Below, piece after piece: positions 12,713 to 25,629 of a DNA stretch of 64,000 nucleotides (position 1 is the stretch's first letter; each line of letters opens with the position of its first letter). The notes under the pieces were generated by a model, which made no database searches, was not told the origin of the DNA, and worked only from the letters and a program-made list of their open reading frames with translations. Made by a program: the position numbers and the translations under genes. This DNA is from Cylicocyclus nassatus (Eukaryota > Nematoda > Chromadorea > Rhabditida > Strongylidae): NCBI GenBank assembly GCA_958299035.1, contig CATQJL010000316.1, positions 46,249,585 through 46,313,584 on the forward strand. The letters are read 5' to 3'.

Positions 12713-13657
12713 CAGGGCCCGGAACGAGTCCGTTTTTCTAGGCTTTTTGAAAACGAAGTCCCCCATGACTTTCGAAAATTTTACGAAGTCCCCTTTGACC
12801 CTTGCTCTACCCCCCCCCCCCCCTCCGATGTTGGTGGATCCCTGCGACTCACTTAGTTCTTAACAAAACCATTTGCCTGCTGCGAGCTGAGAATATCGCG
12901 ATTTCAGGTCAAACTCTCAAAGAAAAACCACAAAATCCACAGAATTTTGCTTCATAGAGCCCCACATGGTCACAGAACGATCAAAATAGATTACGAGTTG
13001 AAGGAAGAAGAAGAACAAGAAAAAAGAATGGAAGAAGTCATCAAAATATCTAAAAAAAGCTAGAACTGAAAATGTAAATTCAAAAGTCGAAGATGCAGAA
13101 AAGTTGACGCTGGGGCGCGATATCTAATAGGGCGATTTTCGGAAAAAAGAGGATAAAAAACGACGGACAGGGGGTGATATGACAATGTTTTTATGCTCAG
13201 GGATACGTTCTTGACCGGGGCATCCGTCTATGCTAAAAAGACCGGAAACTTATGTGAAGTGACGATCTATATATGCTCGATCTCAGATAGTCTGATAGCC
13301 GTCTGGAGACGGACTAATTTTGAAAAAATATTACTTCCCATAAGTTTCCAAATCTTTTTACACAGTCATTCCGCAAATAATTTTCTAAGTATACAGTTCA
13401 ATTTTGGTGTCATATGATTCTGTGTGCGCTGTAAACAAGCAATTCGTTTATTTTTGCCTTGCTTTCAAATCGGGTGCACTTTCGTCATACACGATAGAGC
13501 ATGTCAATCGTGTGATAACCTGTCCGAAAAGCTTGTGTTCGACTAAATGGCGCTTATTCTTTGTGCTCGGCCCCGACTAGTCAAAAATGAAATCCCCCTT
13601 GTTTTTTGCTCCAAAACGAAGTCCAGCCTGCTTCCATACGATCTGTGCCGGGCTCTG
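12713..13657. mobile_element. hAT-like non-autonomous DNA transposon
   Basis: The left end begins CAGGGCCCGGAACGAG and the right end closes with the inverted form CTGTGCCGGGCTCTG. The flanks read ATTGGCAG and GTTGGCAG, an 8-bp target duplication with one mismatch, as in hAT insertions. The subterminal part has the family hallmark ACGAAGTCCCC seen again near 41.8 and 45 kb. There is no transposase frame. A C-run sits at 12810-12823. Confidence 0.75.
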
Positions 13658-16600
13658 GTTGGCAGTTCTCATTGCCTGATGGATATTCCGCACAAAAGCA
13701 AATTTCATTTCCCAATTTTGTTAGTGTGACATTATGTGCAGCTAAAGATCATATTAACTCCGAATCCTAAAGAAACAAGATAAACTTGAACTTTTCCCCT
13801 GATTCTTTCAGTGACACTTAGGCAATCCGCGCTGTTTACCGTCTTACTTCTGCACCACAGCTGTAAGTATAAAGTTCAGACGCTGAAGTTGGGTAAGTGG
13901 ACTGCTTGGAGACTTAATGCAGTGTCTTAGCTAAGCCATTGCCCCAGCTCCTTTAATTCTGTAAGTTTAAACTGGACTTTCAACTTCGTCTAGACCGTGG
14001 TCTTTTCGCGGACCAACTAGTGTTATCGAATACGGTAATGTGTAAAAATACGGTCTGGGCTAAAGCTTAGACTTAGATGTCTCGCACACAGACAAATATG
14101 AGCATCGCTTGACAATGTTAATGGCGTTAAAATTACCAGCAGTTTTTGACAAAAACCAGTTACCAGACTTGCCTGCCGCACCCTCTAAGCAGTCCCACTA
14201 AAATAGCGATGTTGACGAACGGTTCAAGAACTAACAAAGAGATTTAAGTTATTAAATGACTGATAAATCCTTTGCAGAGCTTTCCCATTATGCAATCGTG
14301 GTAAGAATGCATTTTTTCAGCACTTATGGGGATCACTTCTAGATTATTTGTTCTTGCGCTATGTTCTTGAGGGTTATGAGAGGGACCATTGATGCCTGTG
14401 CTGACTGAACCTAAACTGGAACGTTTAACAGAACAAATTGTGGAGGATTGCAGTGTTGCTTGTGACTACCAAGTAGAGCTCTCGTTATTTCTTTTTTGAG
14501 TGTAAGCACCTCCGAGCCCAACCATGCGTGAAGAAGAGGCATAGAAGTGCATCTCTAAGACTAATTGAGCTTCTGCTATGACATTTCTCAACTATTGATG
14601 GGTTCGTGAAGTGCTCACTCGGGCAGCCCGAACGTAGGCTGTGAATTAAGGGCGAGGCGAGGAAGTGAAGTGATGAATGGCACTGCACTGAACTTGCAGA
14701 GCCTTATTGAGTAGCTTTTCGCTGCAAAAAAACTCTTCGCTGCAACTTAATCAGGGGAGATACCGGCGCTTGTCGCTAATAATGACAGCTCTGTCAAGTA
14801 AGCATCTACATCAGCTTGAATGTTCTTCGTTGCAGTGTGGGTGGTGAAAAACATACGTTTCAATGAGACACTTATACTGCAGTAACTCTTGCATTCAAGC
14901 ACATATTTCCAACCTTGCAGGTTTACTGTCAGTGGGAAAAAGTAATGGAAGTGATTTGGTGTGCTAAGCTGAAATGAAATGACATAGACATTGTAAGTTA
15001 GCAGAAACCAAATAGATCAGTGGTGTTATCTGTCAGGATCTCTTGTTTGTGCGAAAGCGAAAATGTGCAGATGGGCTCCAAAGTTTATAAGCATCATTAG
15101 TCTCCTCAGAAAGGCCGAGTTTGCCCCTTTTAGTAACGTCCTTGTTTTCTAAAGGGCAAGACATGATTATGAGGGCGTATAACGAATTTGCGCATAGTAA
15201 TGGTTGGTCTATTTAGTCTATAGCATTAAAGAAGTGGATATTTGAACGAATCTGATATTTGAACAAGTCTTACTTTTTCTTTTGCATCCTACTTTCATGA
15301 CAAGGAAAGCCTTTGCACTCTAACTGGCGATTCTACACGACATCCATAACACTTTGTAGAGCATTAAACGATGATTCCAATCTGTATTCCTTATCTGCCA
15401 AACGCCTTTGGGAGTCGAGTTACGAGCATTTTTACGAAAAAATATTGAATGCGCAAATGACAAAATCATCTAGAATTGCTCAAATGATCAAGTGTTAACT
15501 ATCAGAGCACTTCATTTTATGAATTCCTTCTGCCCATCACCTCATACTCAATAGTGTTTTATTTGAGTGAAAGAAGATCGTAATCATTGTTTTTTTTACT
15601 GCTTCTAAAGCTTCTGCTTTCAATTTTTGCTCCAAAAATACTTTTAACTCTTCGTCTAAGGCGTTTGGCAGATAATAAAAATAGATTCGAAATCAGCATT
15701 CAATGCTCTTCAAAGTGATATAAAGTTCATCAACCATTTCGAGTAAAAAGGCTTCCCTTGTAAGCTATCCGTGAAGTATCCTTATGTATTGCTTGCTTTT
15801 CCTCCAATCGAAAATTTTGAGATTTGCACTGCTGTTTACGAAAACTCTACCCACCAACTCTACGACAGGTTATTCCTCAATATGTGATTTTCCCGCTGCA
15901 TATTTGATAAAAAGTCTCCTTTTTGCATCTCTATGTAGCACTAATCAGTTTCAAGCCTGCCGCGAGAATTGCTGAGCTCTTAGATACCCTTTGGGAAATA
16001 TTATAGCCTGTTGCCTTGAGGGCATACTTTTTCTGCTTGTCTAATAAAGCGGAAATGATAGCAAGTGACTCTTGCCATACAAAATCTTTCAAAGGTAAGA
16101 AATGTATGACGTAAAGTTATGTTTTGCAGTGAATAACGTTATTGCGAGGTACAGGCAGCGAAGCTCTAATCAAAGCGAGCAAATGTCAAGAATAGATTTG
16201 AGAGCAGAAAACGAGCAAGAATTTGCCGTAAGTAAAAGTAAGAGAATGGACTGGGGACAATAAGTACATAGCTTCGCTGCACCTTCTTCCAAGCAGCTTA
16301 AATCTGCCCTTTGAGGATCGTCGCGGATAGGAGACTTGAGACTTCTTTGTGCTGAGATGTGAATTACATTGAATTACCCTAGCCCTTCTATGAATAGCAG
16401 ATCCTAAGAATAGTGCAAAACTTCATTCGCTTCTGAGCTATCAAATTAGAGCTCATGTATTCTTGAGCAGAATTTTTCCAAAAGAGTGATTGGTACGATT
16501 TAGGATTGTTTAACTATAATATAATAACCACAGATAACCAATGCGTCATTTTTTGAAAAAAAAACGATTATTTTATTTTGCTGAAGATGTATATCTAATG

Positions 16601-18929
16601 AGTTTTCTAATGCCTATGCTTCCAAGCTAGAATCTGCGACCTTCTCTCTCGCTTGCTGTTTATTATCTTTTATTATTTATTTCCAGCGGCAAATTTCCAA
16701 AGTTATATTCTCAGTATATCAGAGATTCAGGACCCACCAACTTTGAAATATCGCTGATTCTATGACTAAAAACATGCAGTGCATTAGCGCTGTGGTCGGC
16801 AGTATATTACGAGCTGGCATCCCGGGTTCCACTCTTTCTGGAGTCTCCATCGTGATCTCTCATAGCGAGATTAACCCTTCTTTCGATTCCAACTCGTCTT
16901 GGGTTAGCTTCCTACTGTCTTTACCACATCTTGATGACCAGTAGATCAAAATGAACTTCACCGCTCATCCTTCATGACTATGGGAAGCATAGACAGAAAC
17001 GCAGATTTTCTGCCCTACATATGAAGATTTTCATCATCTTGCGTTTTGCTGTTAGATATCACTAGAGCTTAATATGGAACTCCCTTTATGCCTGATAGGG
17101 CTGCTAAATGAGCAAAACGGCTAAACAAAAGGCACACAAAATACCAGATGAGGATGGATGAGAAAAATTACAAGGAGAAAAGTGGAGAAATCAATCAGGC
17201 TTAGTTACCTTTTGAACAGATTTTTAGAAAAAAACTGTTGCATGGATACAAAGTCCAGGAATAGAGTCTATTGCGTTTAGAAGAACCCAAAATACGATTA
17301 CAAAGGTTTTATCTATGTAGCCTAGTAGATGAATAAAATAGCTTTTGAGTTAAACGACTGAAGACCTATAATGAATACTGGAAGGCGTGGATAAGTCATT
17401 TCCACACTTGTTTTGAAAGTGTGAGGCGAAAGTCGCTTCATCAGCACCCGAAATGCAATTTTGCATACCCGAGCTAATCACTCAAACACATGTGACGAGA
17501 AAACGAACGTTTGTGCAGCGGTGCGGGTGCGTTTCATTCAGTGGAGAACAAGCGCGTCGGGTAAACCGATTTACTCGCTCGCTTCAGCTTCAGCTGAGCT
17601 TTTGTTCCGAATGAGCATGCCTTCTGCAGAATGGATAAAGCCGCTCCCGGCCAGAAAACTGTTCCCGCTTCAAAATTTTTCGATTTTTTTTTATTAACAG
17701 CAAAACATCCACTTGAAAGAGAACATCAGCAACGCATAGCCCATGGCCCCGCAACTTGGTTTTCCACATATTATGTAAATGGTCATTAAGAGGCCTTAAC
17801 TAAACCCTTGTCGCACTAGCTCTGATCTATCTACAAGGAAATTTAACTATAGGCTTCAGACCAGACTGTACTACCATAGTTGGAGGCCCTAATTGGTTCG
17901 AAATAGTACATACTGTTTGGGCACAATTTCAGTGCTAACTTTCTCGCCACGAATGAAGAATGATATACATGAAATGCCATTTCGGTAATGGCTCAATAAG
18001 GCCTCTTAGTAATTTATAAAAAGCACCCAACTTTGTTCGGACAGTATCTGTAAGGCAATAATTTATATGATTCAGGTCCCAACCTGTGTCAAAAAACCGA
18101 AAGTTTCTCTTTGAAAACCTCGTCTTTGAGAGAATACAACTCCCTTCAATCTTACCGCTGCTGATCAGCTTATTTTGTAAACGCAAGCCAGTAGTATACG
18201 AATGTATAGAAAAAACTTCAAGAAGGGGACCTGCAAATAGAAAAGTTAGAAATCCAAAACTGTTCACTTTTTTGAGTCTATTTGTGGTAGGCCAAAAGTC
18301 CCCAAACTATGAAAATCTGAATTCTTCCAATAGCTAAGTTTTTCTGCAAAAATTGTAGGCAAGGTGTCCTAACTTCAAGCATTCAGAAATAAGCGAAACT
18401 TTGGCGGCTGCCTTATTCAGGAACAAATTGCTAATACATAGAATGCCATGCAGCGAGTATCTATTTTGAGGCGTCGATTTCTCAGTCAAGATACATTCGA
18501 AAAAATTTATTTTGAAAAGAATAGGCAAACAATATTCATCCCTACAGTACCGTGTTTTCAAAAAAAATTCGTCCCTGAATTGTGGCCAAGGAAGTCAAAG
18601 CAACAAAATTTCGATTATGAGTGCAGCTGTGCGAGATGCTGGAAATTCTCACGAATGAGATAGAAGCTTAATTTCACCACTGCTAAAAAGTACATGGAGA
18701 AAGCTTTCCAATAATATGCAAAATCTATATCTCGAAAAGAAGTTGAGGGAATAAAGTTGTTTGGAAAGTAGTCCTAGAAAAACGAACATTATTTTGCGAC
18801 GACCTAGTAGCAACGTCAATGGAAAACAACAACTTTGCTGTAAATAAATAGCGAGGAAGAGTAAGGAAAACTTAGGGCACATTTTCGTAGTCGCGGCAAT
18901 ATTTATTGGTTTACAAACAGTGGCCGATC
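13658..18929. other. non-coding region, no gene recognised
   Basis: AT-rich DNA with short chance frames only. Around 17450-17660 the base composition rises in G and C without a recognisable protein. Confidence 0.5.
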
Positions 18930-20342
18930 TAAAGTGCGGTTCATAATTATACGAACACTCAAAATTTTGTAAGTTTTTGGACTTTTTGGGAGAATCTCAA
19001 AAAGTCGTTGGTACCACGCGATAGAACACAGCCGAAAACGGTATATGATCCATAAGAATGGAAATCCATGTCAACTGTAGGAGTGTTTTTGCGCCTAGTG
19101 CGAATTTTTAGCGGTTCATAATTATACGAACACCTCAAACAAAGGCCCATTTTTCATTCGAGATTGCAATCATTTGAGTCCAAATTTTTTGTAGAGTTAC
19201 AGTAACGAAGTCTATATATCTGCTACACACTGAACACAATGCAGTTCAAAAAGAGGACCGTTACTTTTTTCAGAAGGCTCTAAATCCTTTTGGAATGATT
19301 GCGCTCCGAAAATATCCTTTTTCTGTGGTTTACGCGCTCTAATTGGCTTCGATCAAAGCTATGAGATAGAATAAGCTCTTTCGTTAGGTGTTTTGTTTGA
19401 CGCCTGGAAAATCTTTGCGTTTTCGTGCCGTTTTTCAACGAAGTTTCAACCTTGCCCTAGAGTTAGCACGATTTCGAGCCTCAAAACTCAGCTTCTGAAG
19501 CCGTACAATGAAGTAAGCATGTAGTATGTAGAAGTTCACAGGACTGTATATTTGGCTAGAAAAAATCAGCAGCGTTGAGCGTTTGTTTTGACCACGCAGA
19601 CGTCATTTCACCAAAAACACTGTTTTTACTATTGCAATCACACATTTATTTGGTTTGTAGCTCCACAGCCCCAAGATCAGTTCTACAAAAAACAAAAATT
19701 GGCACAGAAACACCATCATGCAAACAATGCAGATATATCAAATGTATCTTCATATCAAATGTTTGCGGGAAAAAAGAAGCTGAGTTTTGAGGCTCGAAAT
19801 CGTGCTAACTCTAAAGTAAGGTTGGAACTTGATTGAAAAACGGCAGAAAACGCAAAAATTTTTCAAGCGTCAAACAAAACACCTATCGAAAGAGCTTGTT
19901 CTATCTCATAGCTTTAGTAGAGGCTAATTAGAGAGCGTAAACGACAGAAAAACGGATATATTTGGAGCGCAGCCACTCCAAAAGCATTTAGAGCCTTTCG
20001 AAAAAAGAAACGGTCCTCTTTTTGAACTGCACTGGGTTCAGTGTGTAGCAGATATGTCAGACTTTGTTACTGGAACTCTACAAAAAATTTGGACTCAAAT
20101 GATTGCAATTTTGAAGGAAAAATGGACCTTTGTTTGAGGTGTTCGTATAATTATGAACCGCTAAAAATTCGCACTAGGCGCAAAAACACTCCTAAGATTG
20201 ACATCAGTTCCCATTCTTATGAATCTTATACCGTTTTCGGCTGTGTTCTATCGCGTGGTATGAACGGCTTTTTGAGTTTCTCCCAAAAAGTCCGAAAACT
20301 TACAAAATTTTGGGTGTTCGTATAATTATGAACCGCACTTTA
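18930..20342. mobile_element. 1.4-kb fold-back transposon with arms of about 560 bp
   Basis: The ends are inverted copies of AAAGTGCGGTTCATAATTAT, each flanked by TA. The inverted similarity continues through about 18930-19500 and 19780-20342, leaving a loop of about 280 bp. Inside each arm the terminal motif GCGGTTCATAATTATACG occurs a second time (left 19112-19129, right about 20140-20160), so the arms look extended by duplication of the end. The arms contain many mismatches, so this is not recent. No transposase is present. TA flanks suggest Tc1/mariner-type mobilisation. Confidence 0.85.
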
Positions 20343-23300
20343 TTCATCTATAACGTTTCCTGCACAACTCAAATACATTGTGATTTTCACTGTGGTCAGC
20401 AAAAAGCTCCAGGCATACATACCATACGGCTTTTGTAGAAAAAAACAGGAAATGTTAGAAGAATGTCAGCTCAGCTTCAGCGGCACATTTCTAATGGTAA
20501 GCACCCTCGTTCAAATGTTAAACTCATCTTAGTAAATGTTTTCAGGATGAAGTAAAGAGCTGAGACGGGGCAAACACGATGATTCACTTTGTGCTCTTGC
20601 TCACAGTACATAAAGCCAACTACAATTTCCTACTTCCTAGTAGTAAGCGACTCACATAATTACTGCATTGATTTAAAAAAGTGCAAGAAAAAGGAAGAGT
20701 GTAAGGCCAGATTGTGCTAATTTTAAACTAACACAACAACTAACTAAAACTAACCAACGCAACCTATAATGGACTAAAAAATTCGGAGGCCTTTTCAATC
20801 CCTACGAGTACCCCAAAGGACAAGACTTAGTGTCAATCCAAGAAATAACATAGCTCACTGTCTAAAAATTATGCAGGTAAAAAAAATCACGTCGAATTTC
20901 CTTCAAAGGCTATGTAGAATCCCTTTGCTCTGAAGAGGTGGAACTGAAGACTAGAGAATTTTTACATGGTGTTCTTTCCGTTTGTAGCAAAAAGCATACT
21001 TTTGGGAAACCTCATACACTCCAATATTTGCAACTTCAAAAATGCTTTTCTCACTCGCGTACCTACACCCATATCGTAACCGTTTATGAAAGTCTTACTG
21101 AGAAGTAATCTATGTGTAAGCTTCTTTACAAGTGAATTATTGGATACGCTAAAGTAAAATTTTTAATTACGGGATGAATAGGACCAATCTTGATTTTTCA
21201 GCCTATAAGGAGAAATTTGGTTTTTAGGTCCTTTGAGGAACCGGGTAATGATAAATACAAAAATAAACTTTCCAAAGCATTCAGTCAACTTTTCCTCCTA
21301 AATGCGTTCCGAACTTCTTGGTAAGATAAATCACCAAAATCCTTTCTTTAGAACCATGCTGTTATCGATGAAGGATCGCATATGCGCATAAGAGGGTCGT
21401 AGGCGAGATTCGGGAACAAGTCACATGGGACAAACAAAAACTGTTCCATTAACGCAATACTCTTTTTCACGTTCCATTGTTCTTGAGAAGAGAGTACGTA
21501 TAGAGAAGAATACGGTAACCAGATATTTGAGTCACCATGCAGTGAGATCAAATTTACTGAGCTATCTGCGTGCACAACTAGGGTAGTAGACATAATCTTA
21601 GTGGGAGAAGCTGTGCGCATAAACAATCAAATTTTTATATATTCTATTCTGTGCACACTAAGGAGTACTAAGGAGTCAAACTGGACATGAATCTTGAAAC
21701 GCAGCGTTATTTCCAAAACTCGACAATAAATCAAAATAGCAGCCATTTTTAGCTCTCTCCAGGATTCTACGAATTATTGTGTTTTTAAAATTGCCGTTCG
21801 TTTTCTTGTTAGTGTTTGATTTTTGGGAAAAACGCTACAGATCCAAGAGATCAAGAGTTACATTGATGTGCTATTAATATACCGCTCGAAGGTGCTTATG
21901 GTTCTCCTATGCTTCCTTCGCTCTTGAGGTTTTCGCTATGGTAAAAATTCGTGTCAAGACCGGTTTTACAGAATGCAATCATAAGAACCAAGTTAGTTGG
22001 CGATGAAAGACGAGATGTGTGTCTCTAAACGCGTCTCTGACGCTTGATTCCGAATTTGTTTTCCTTTTTTGCGCAATTGCCCTCCGATAAAAGTTACAAG
22101 CGATCAAATGTCCAAATTTGTCAAGCCCTAAGTGGCATGAAGTTAGCGAAAAGCTTTATAATAACACCTAGTGGTTTTACACTGAGCAGTTCCTATCTCG
22201 CTCTTTCCACAAGTGGAAGCATTCGTCGAACTTAGTATTGTAAATGAATGCAAAACAAGAGCAAGCAGGAACCATCAAAATTTTACTTTGTTTATGACAA
22301 GTATTACAAATTTACGTACTCATGCGCGGAGACGGAGTCGTTTTTTTTTCAAAATTTGCTCGTAGTTATTTCTATGCATCAAAATCTAGAAAATTTGGCT
22401 CTAGCCATAAAATACTCTTAGGCTATTCATAATGGCAAGCGAACACTATGTCTAATTGCTATTCATGTACCCAAGAGCTTGATTTGCTATCTTCTTGAAG
22501 TCAGCCTTGAAGAAAACTTCACAAAAATTTTTAGATCTCGTTTTTTACTGGCTTGAGGGTGTATGCCAAGATGAACGATAGCTGGAGTAAGTATACTGAC
22601 TCCTGTGGTTGTCAGTATGCCACACATAAAATCTTATTTTTTGAAGAGATATGTGTCACATTGGATTGGAGAGGTGTCAAACAGTAAGAACTAGGGCATA
22701 CAGAGCTCTCAGCGTTTTTTCCAAACTACCAAATAACAATATAGCGTAAATATGGAATTTGAAAAAGATTTGAGCTACGCAGCGCATAGGGGTGGTACAA
22801 CCAGTTCATTTTGGCTGCCCCCCAGCTTAGTGTTATGGAGCAACTATAATAGGAAAACTTCTCAACCCTAAGAGTTAAGTTCGCCGAAAAGTGAAAAAAG
22901 TCCTAAAATTTTCAAATCAAAACTGTTTCAAAACTGATAGAACTTTCTGAATGACCTAGTACATCTCTCGCCTCGCAAGAATGGAGAGCACTTTTCTTAA
23001 GAAGTTTTTTTCTCTACATCTCTCACCCACGTCCGCACTCGAGCTCGCTTCGCAAGTCCTAAAAATTGTTTCACCGTGTACAACGTTCATCAATGAACTA
23101 TACTATAGGCGAAATCGGCGAGCAAGTAGACAAAGTACACAGCTGTCATTTTCGTTAAGGAAACTTCCGTCTTGCTATAGCTATAACATGATTTCTTGCA
23201 TTGTATGCAAATTGCTAAGTCATGCATGTGCGCGTTCTCGGATTATTCGTCCAGGCGAAATTGTTGAACATGACGAGTGCAAGGGGACTCGCAATCAAAA

Positions 23301-24257
23301 ATTCAATTGAAGCTGCCCTGTGACGAAACTGTGAAATTGATACTCAGAAGAATGCTTCCGAATATTTACACAGAGGAATTCTATTGGGTCGACTCAAGGT
23401 ACCCTCTTCTGAATAAATCAAACGGTATCTGTTCCCCTAACATACATAGAGCCTAGTTCGATAACGCAAATCAAGCTCTACAAAATGACATCGGAGATCC
23501 ACTAAGTCCTATAGAGTTTGGAGCTAAGATCGGAGAAGGTTTTATCACTGAAAATAGGATATTTGCCGAAAAAAGTCCTACAACGCTCTAAATTGGTCAT
23601 TATACAGTAATAATCATAAACAGTACATATTAGTGGTCATAAATGCACTTTTTAGAATTTTCAAGTTTCAAATCAAAGTTTGAATCGAGAGAAAAAAGAT
23701 GGTTCGAACATGGCAAAGTATTCCCACATACGTGACTATATACTGTGGCCATAAAAAGCACGACCGTGAAATTATACTTGCTTTGCTCTATCAAATAGTA
23801 TCCTAATCTTCTAAGAAAACAATAGTTCTATTTATTTAAAGGTTTTTACTTTTAGGAAGCCTAATAGTTCTGCGTCTTAGCGACAAGCTCCAGAGCAGCG
23901 TAAAATGAGTAGATTCAAGACTTGAGATGCTAGAGAGAGCTCTCGCAGCCACCATATGTCTTGCCGAATGGCGCAAAGAATGGCCTAAGGAGAAACTCTT
24001 AGGTGAATGTGCAGCTCCGATGTGCCCATGATGGGATCAATAGGATAACGGGTGAAAGCGCGAGGCAGCTCCGCAAAGTGCCGAGCGTCAATCATAGAAG
24101 TGCTCAAAGGCGGTGCTTTCGCAATAAAAGACATGAGCCGATTAGTACGTTTGAGGGGAACATTCCAATGCGTTGCAGGGTATCTGCAATTATTAATTTT
24201 TGAGCTTTTTATGCTAGCATAGCATGCTAATCACCTAATCATTTTAGCAGTAGCAGG
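20343..24257. other. non-coding region, one doubtful frame
   Basis: Apart from a 92-codon minus-strand frame at 21348-21626 I see no gene, RNA gene or clear repeat. Confidence 0.4.
21348..21626 (-). other. open frame of unknown status (92 codons)
   Basis: The frame is bounded upstream by a possible acceptor (GCGCACAG) and its composition looks protein-like, with motifs such as Asp-Ser-Asn-Ile-Trp-Leu-Pro-Tyr. I do not recognise a family. It has no partner exons that I could find, so it may be a pseudogene fragment or chance. Confidence 0.18.
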
Positions 24258-24669
24258 TGTCGTAGATTATCCAAATAATCTACAACCTTTAGTATTGTAG
24301 AGCTACCGTGTATGTTATATTTAGCATATCTGTTAGCTTGTCGTTGACAAACTTTATTGTTCACTGACCACTTAAGCCGCCAGGTCACCCCTCCGCTGTG
24401 CTTGATAGTCTACTTGGCGGCGCCTACTTTCATGTAGGCAATCCTTCATGCTGTATGATACTATTGTTTACCAGAAGTGAGCATTCAGGTTATCCACGCC
24501 CAAAATAGTGGCATAAAAGGGCCGGAATACTCAGTTCTGGTGTTGGTTCGAATATTACCACTATCGTCAGCGGCTGTTCCGCATATTCACTGTTAATAGT
24601 CAGCGGCTGCTCCGCTACTATCTAATAAACAGTTTACAACGTAGTGGTACCAGCTTGGTGTATACCAAA
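24258..24669 (+). repeat. 5' LTR of the BEL/Pao element
   Basis: Begins TGTCGTAG and matches the 3' LTR over its whole length. A perfect 9-bp stem with a 4-base loop lies at 24262-24283. A TATA-like ATAAAAG is at 24513-24519 and AATAAA at 24624-24629, marking the promoter and polyadenylation signal. The last bases (CCA or CCAAA) are uncertain by two positions. Confidence 0.92.
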
Positions 24670-24690
24670 TTGGTGCATTCGGCCTACGGT
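24670..24690 (+). promoter_or_regulatory. tRNA primer-binding site
   Basis: TGGTGCATT directly follows the LTR and fits the complement of the 3' end of a glycine tRNA (CCA plus acceptor stem), with a mismatch or extra base after nine positions. This is the expected position for minus-strand DNA priming. Confidence 0.6.
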
Positions 24691-24744
24691 TCACTTTCTG
24701 GCGTTTGCTACCCAGAAAGCTGATAAAGTCCCGCGTGGCAGACA

Positions 24745-25285
24745 CTCCACTAATTAATTGAACCCTTTTGAGCTCTCTCTTCGTGAGACGACCGGAAGGT
24801 AGTAAAAGCGTTAGTTGGCAGGCTTCTTCAGTGATCAATTGAACCCTTCTGAGCTCTCTCTTCGTGAGACGACCAGAAGGTAGTAAAAGCGTCAACCGAA
24901 GAAATTTCACTGGTCAATTGAACCTTTCTGAGCTCTCTCTTCGTGAGACGACCAGAAGATAGTAAAAGCCCCAGCTGAATACTTCTCCACTAATTAATTG
25001 AACCCTTCTGAGCTCTCTCTTCGTGAGACGACTAGAAGGTAGTAAAAGCGTTAGTCGGCAGAAAATCACTGATTAATTGAACCCTTCTGTGCTCTCTCTT
25101 CGTGAGACGACCAGAAGGTAGTAAAAGCGTCAGCTGAGGAAACCACTGGTTAATTGAACCTTTCTGAGCTCTCTCTTCGTGAGACGACCAGAAAGTAGTA
25201 AAAGCTCCAGCTGAAGACCTTACCACTGAAATTGAACTCTTCTGTGATCTCTTCTAGTAAGACGACCAGAGGTTAGTAAAAAATA
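24745..25285 (+). repeat. leader array of about seven 80-bp tandem hairpin repeats
   Basis: Units spaced 76-81 bp carry the core GAGCTCTCTCTTCGTGAGAC at about 24770, 24851, 24930, 25010, 25090, 25166 and a diverged last copy near 25244. Around the core, CCTTCTG pairs with CAGAAGG, and within it TCTC pairs with GAGA around a TTCG-type loop. Several copies change both sides of the stem together. The array lies between the primer-binding site and gag, where packaging or translation signals usually sit. Confidence 0.88.
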
Positions 25286-25629
25286 AAAACAGTTGGTACA
25301 TCTTTAATAGTTCACTCGGAAGCTATTAAATTACAAGGTCTCCTCAAAATCTCACTGGGCAGGATCCAAACCTAACCAGTCAGCACAGCGTTCAAGCCCA
25401 TCGGCACGCTTGCTAACCAACTAGAAGAAGCTAAGCGCTCCACTGCTAGCTCACTAGTGACTAATTTTCTTGCACTCAGCAAGAAAAAATCCCACAGAGG
25501 TTCAGGCCCAGCCAACCTCACAGTTCTCGACAGCTGCGCGTACTTAGTACCCAGCCAGAACACCTCTACCAAAGCCGACACCTGCAGTGCCAAACACGCA
25601 GACGACAGAAGCGCAAGCGATACAAGCCC

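Noticed and set aside
12402..12856. Several overlapping open frames near 12.5 kb on both strands
   Set aside because: They are side effects of GC-rich sequence; none resembles a protein and they contradict each other.
18959..20325. Two similar short frames on opposite strands (Cys-Ser-Tyr-Asn-Tyr-Glu-Pro motif)
   Set aside because: They are the two arms of the fold-back element read in mirror image, not genes.
24593..25226. Minus-strand frames with repeated Leu-Leu-Leu-Pro-Ser-Gly-Arg peptide
   Set aside because: They are translations of the non-coding 80-bp leader repeats; the element is transcribed from the other strand.
24258..25280. CRISPR-like array in the regularly spaced repeats
   Set aside because: The genome is eukaryotic, the units are diverged 80-bp tandem repeats without unique spacers, and they lie in a retrotransposon leader.
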